From the NCBI RefSeq assembly GCF_002162315.1, contig NZ_CP021416.1, positions 2,616,207 through 2,680,206 on the forward strand: 64,000 bases of DNA, read 5' to 3'. Positions 63,934 through 64,000 of the stretch are shown here, one piece after another. Position 1 is the first letter of the stretch. Every line of letters starts with the position of its first letter. The position numbers and the translations under genes are program-made. The notes below the pieces were generated by a model. The model was not told where the DNA came from and ran no database searches. It saw nothing but the letters and a program-made list of their open reading frames with translations. The stretch is from Sulfurospirillum diekertiae (GTDB lineage: Bacteria > Campylobacterota > Campylobacteria > Campylobacterales > Sulfurospirillaceae).

Positions 63934-64000
63934 TTAGAGTTTATCTTTAAAATCAATAGCCGTAACATTGAGATTATTAAGTGTAATGATGGTGATTTGA
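63934..64000 (-). CDS. 3' end of a minus-strand gene, product unknown
   Basis: Only the last 20 or so codons are inside the window. They read ITIITLNNLNVTAIDFKDKL and then TAA at 63936-63934 (minus). Position directly after a convergent terminator and lack of stops support a real gene end. Too short to name. Confidence 0.45.
   Translation of the reverse strand, partial: QITIITLNNLNVTAIDFKDKL

Overview
The window is an AT-rich stretch of a Campylobacterota (epsilonproteobacterial) chromosome, most likely a Sulfurospirillum-type organism. The evidence is gene content and protein style: an ArsS-type histidine kinase, a three-part NifU next to NifS, the carboxynorspermidine route to polyamines, a tig-clpP-GGDEF-def-comM cluster and dense ATGA/TAATG gene overlaps. 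I see no IS element, prophage, rRNA or CRISPR. The taxonomic call is inference from protein recognition, not from a search.

Layout. 1-3.3 kb (minus): the 5' part of a guanidine uptake and degradation operon (substrate-binding protein, permease, ATPase, start of a DUF1989 protein) behind a clear ykkC/guanidine-I riboswitch. 3.3-6.3 kb: an OmpR/ArsS-type two-component system and an EF-hand protein. 6.4-14.1 kb (minus): kdpABCDE high-affinity K+ uptake, with kdpE frameshifted in an A7 run. 14.3-20.3 kb: carboxynorspermidine decarboxylase and synthase flanking a chemoreceptor, an SDR and a DsrE protein. 20.4-26.6 kb: RdgB, MltA, an MFS transporter, a DedA-like protein, a Rof-like protein, a secreted protein and an SLC13 symporter. 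26.8-32.3 kb (minus): an orphan metal-chelate-type binding protein, a CPXCG protein, moeA-moaE-moaD and nifU-nifS. 32.4-34.3 kb (minus): fliI and folE. 34.4-42.2 kb (plus): tig, clpP, degenerate GGDEF, def, comM, nnr, purN, thiG, followed by five tRNA genes (Pro, His, Arg, Arg, Leu) behind a near-consensus promoter.

43-47.8 kb is the most unusual accessory region. A GMC oxidoreductase with a Tat-type small subunit diverges from a tiny secreted Cys-repeat peptide resembling the HvfA/bufferin family, its HvfX-like DoxX partner and a two-component system. No MNIO maturase is in view. 48-56.9 kb holds an MdtABC-like RND efflux system with its own outer membrane factor. 57-61.3 kb is a GtrA / GT2 / YdjC-deacetylase / ArnT-like / PAP2 operon whose order matches the logic of hexosamine addition to lipid A (Francisella FlmF2-NaxD-FlmK). 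Its last two genes are broken at T9 tracts. The window ends with a nucleoside deoxyribosyltransferase, an aldehyde dehydrogenase with its DUF779 partner, and the 3' end of a minus-strand gene.

Two patterns run across the window. First, the palindrome TTACATGTAA (core TACATGTA, 28 copies counted by eye) is scattered through genes and spacers like a highly iterated palindrome. Second, four genes (kdpE, the MFS gene, the arnT-like gene, the PAP2 gene) carry an apparent extra base in an A/T homopolymer; two of them also have nearby compensating indels. This means either slippage or consensus errors in the assembly, and should be resolved before those genes are called dead.
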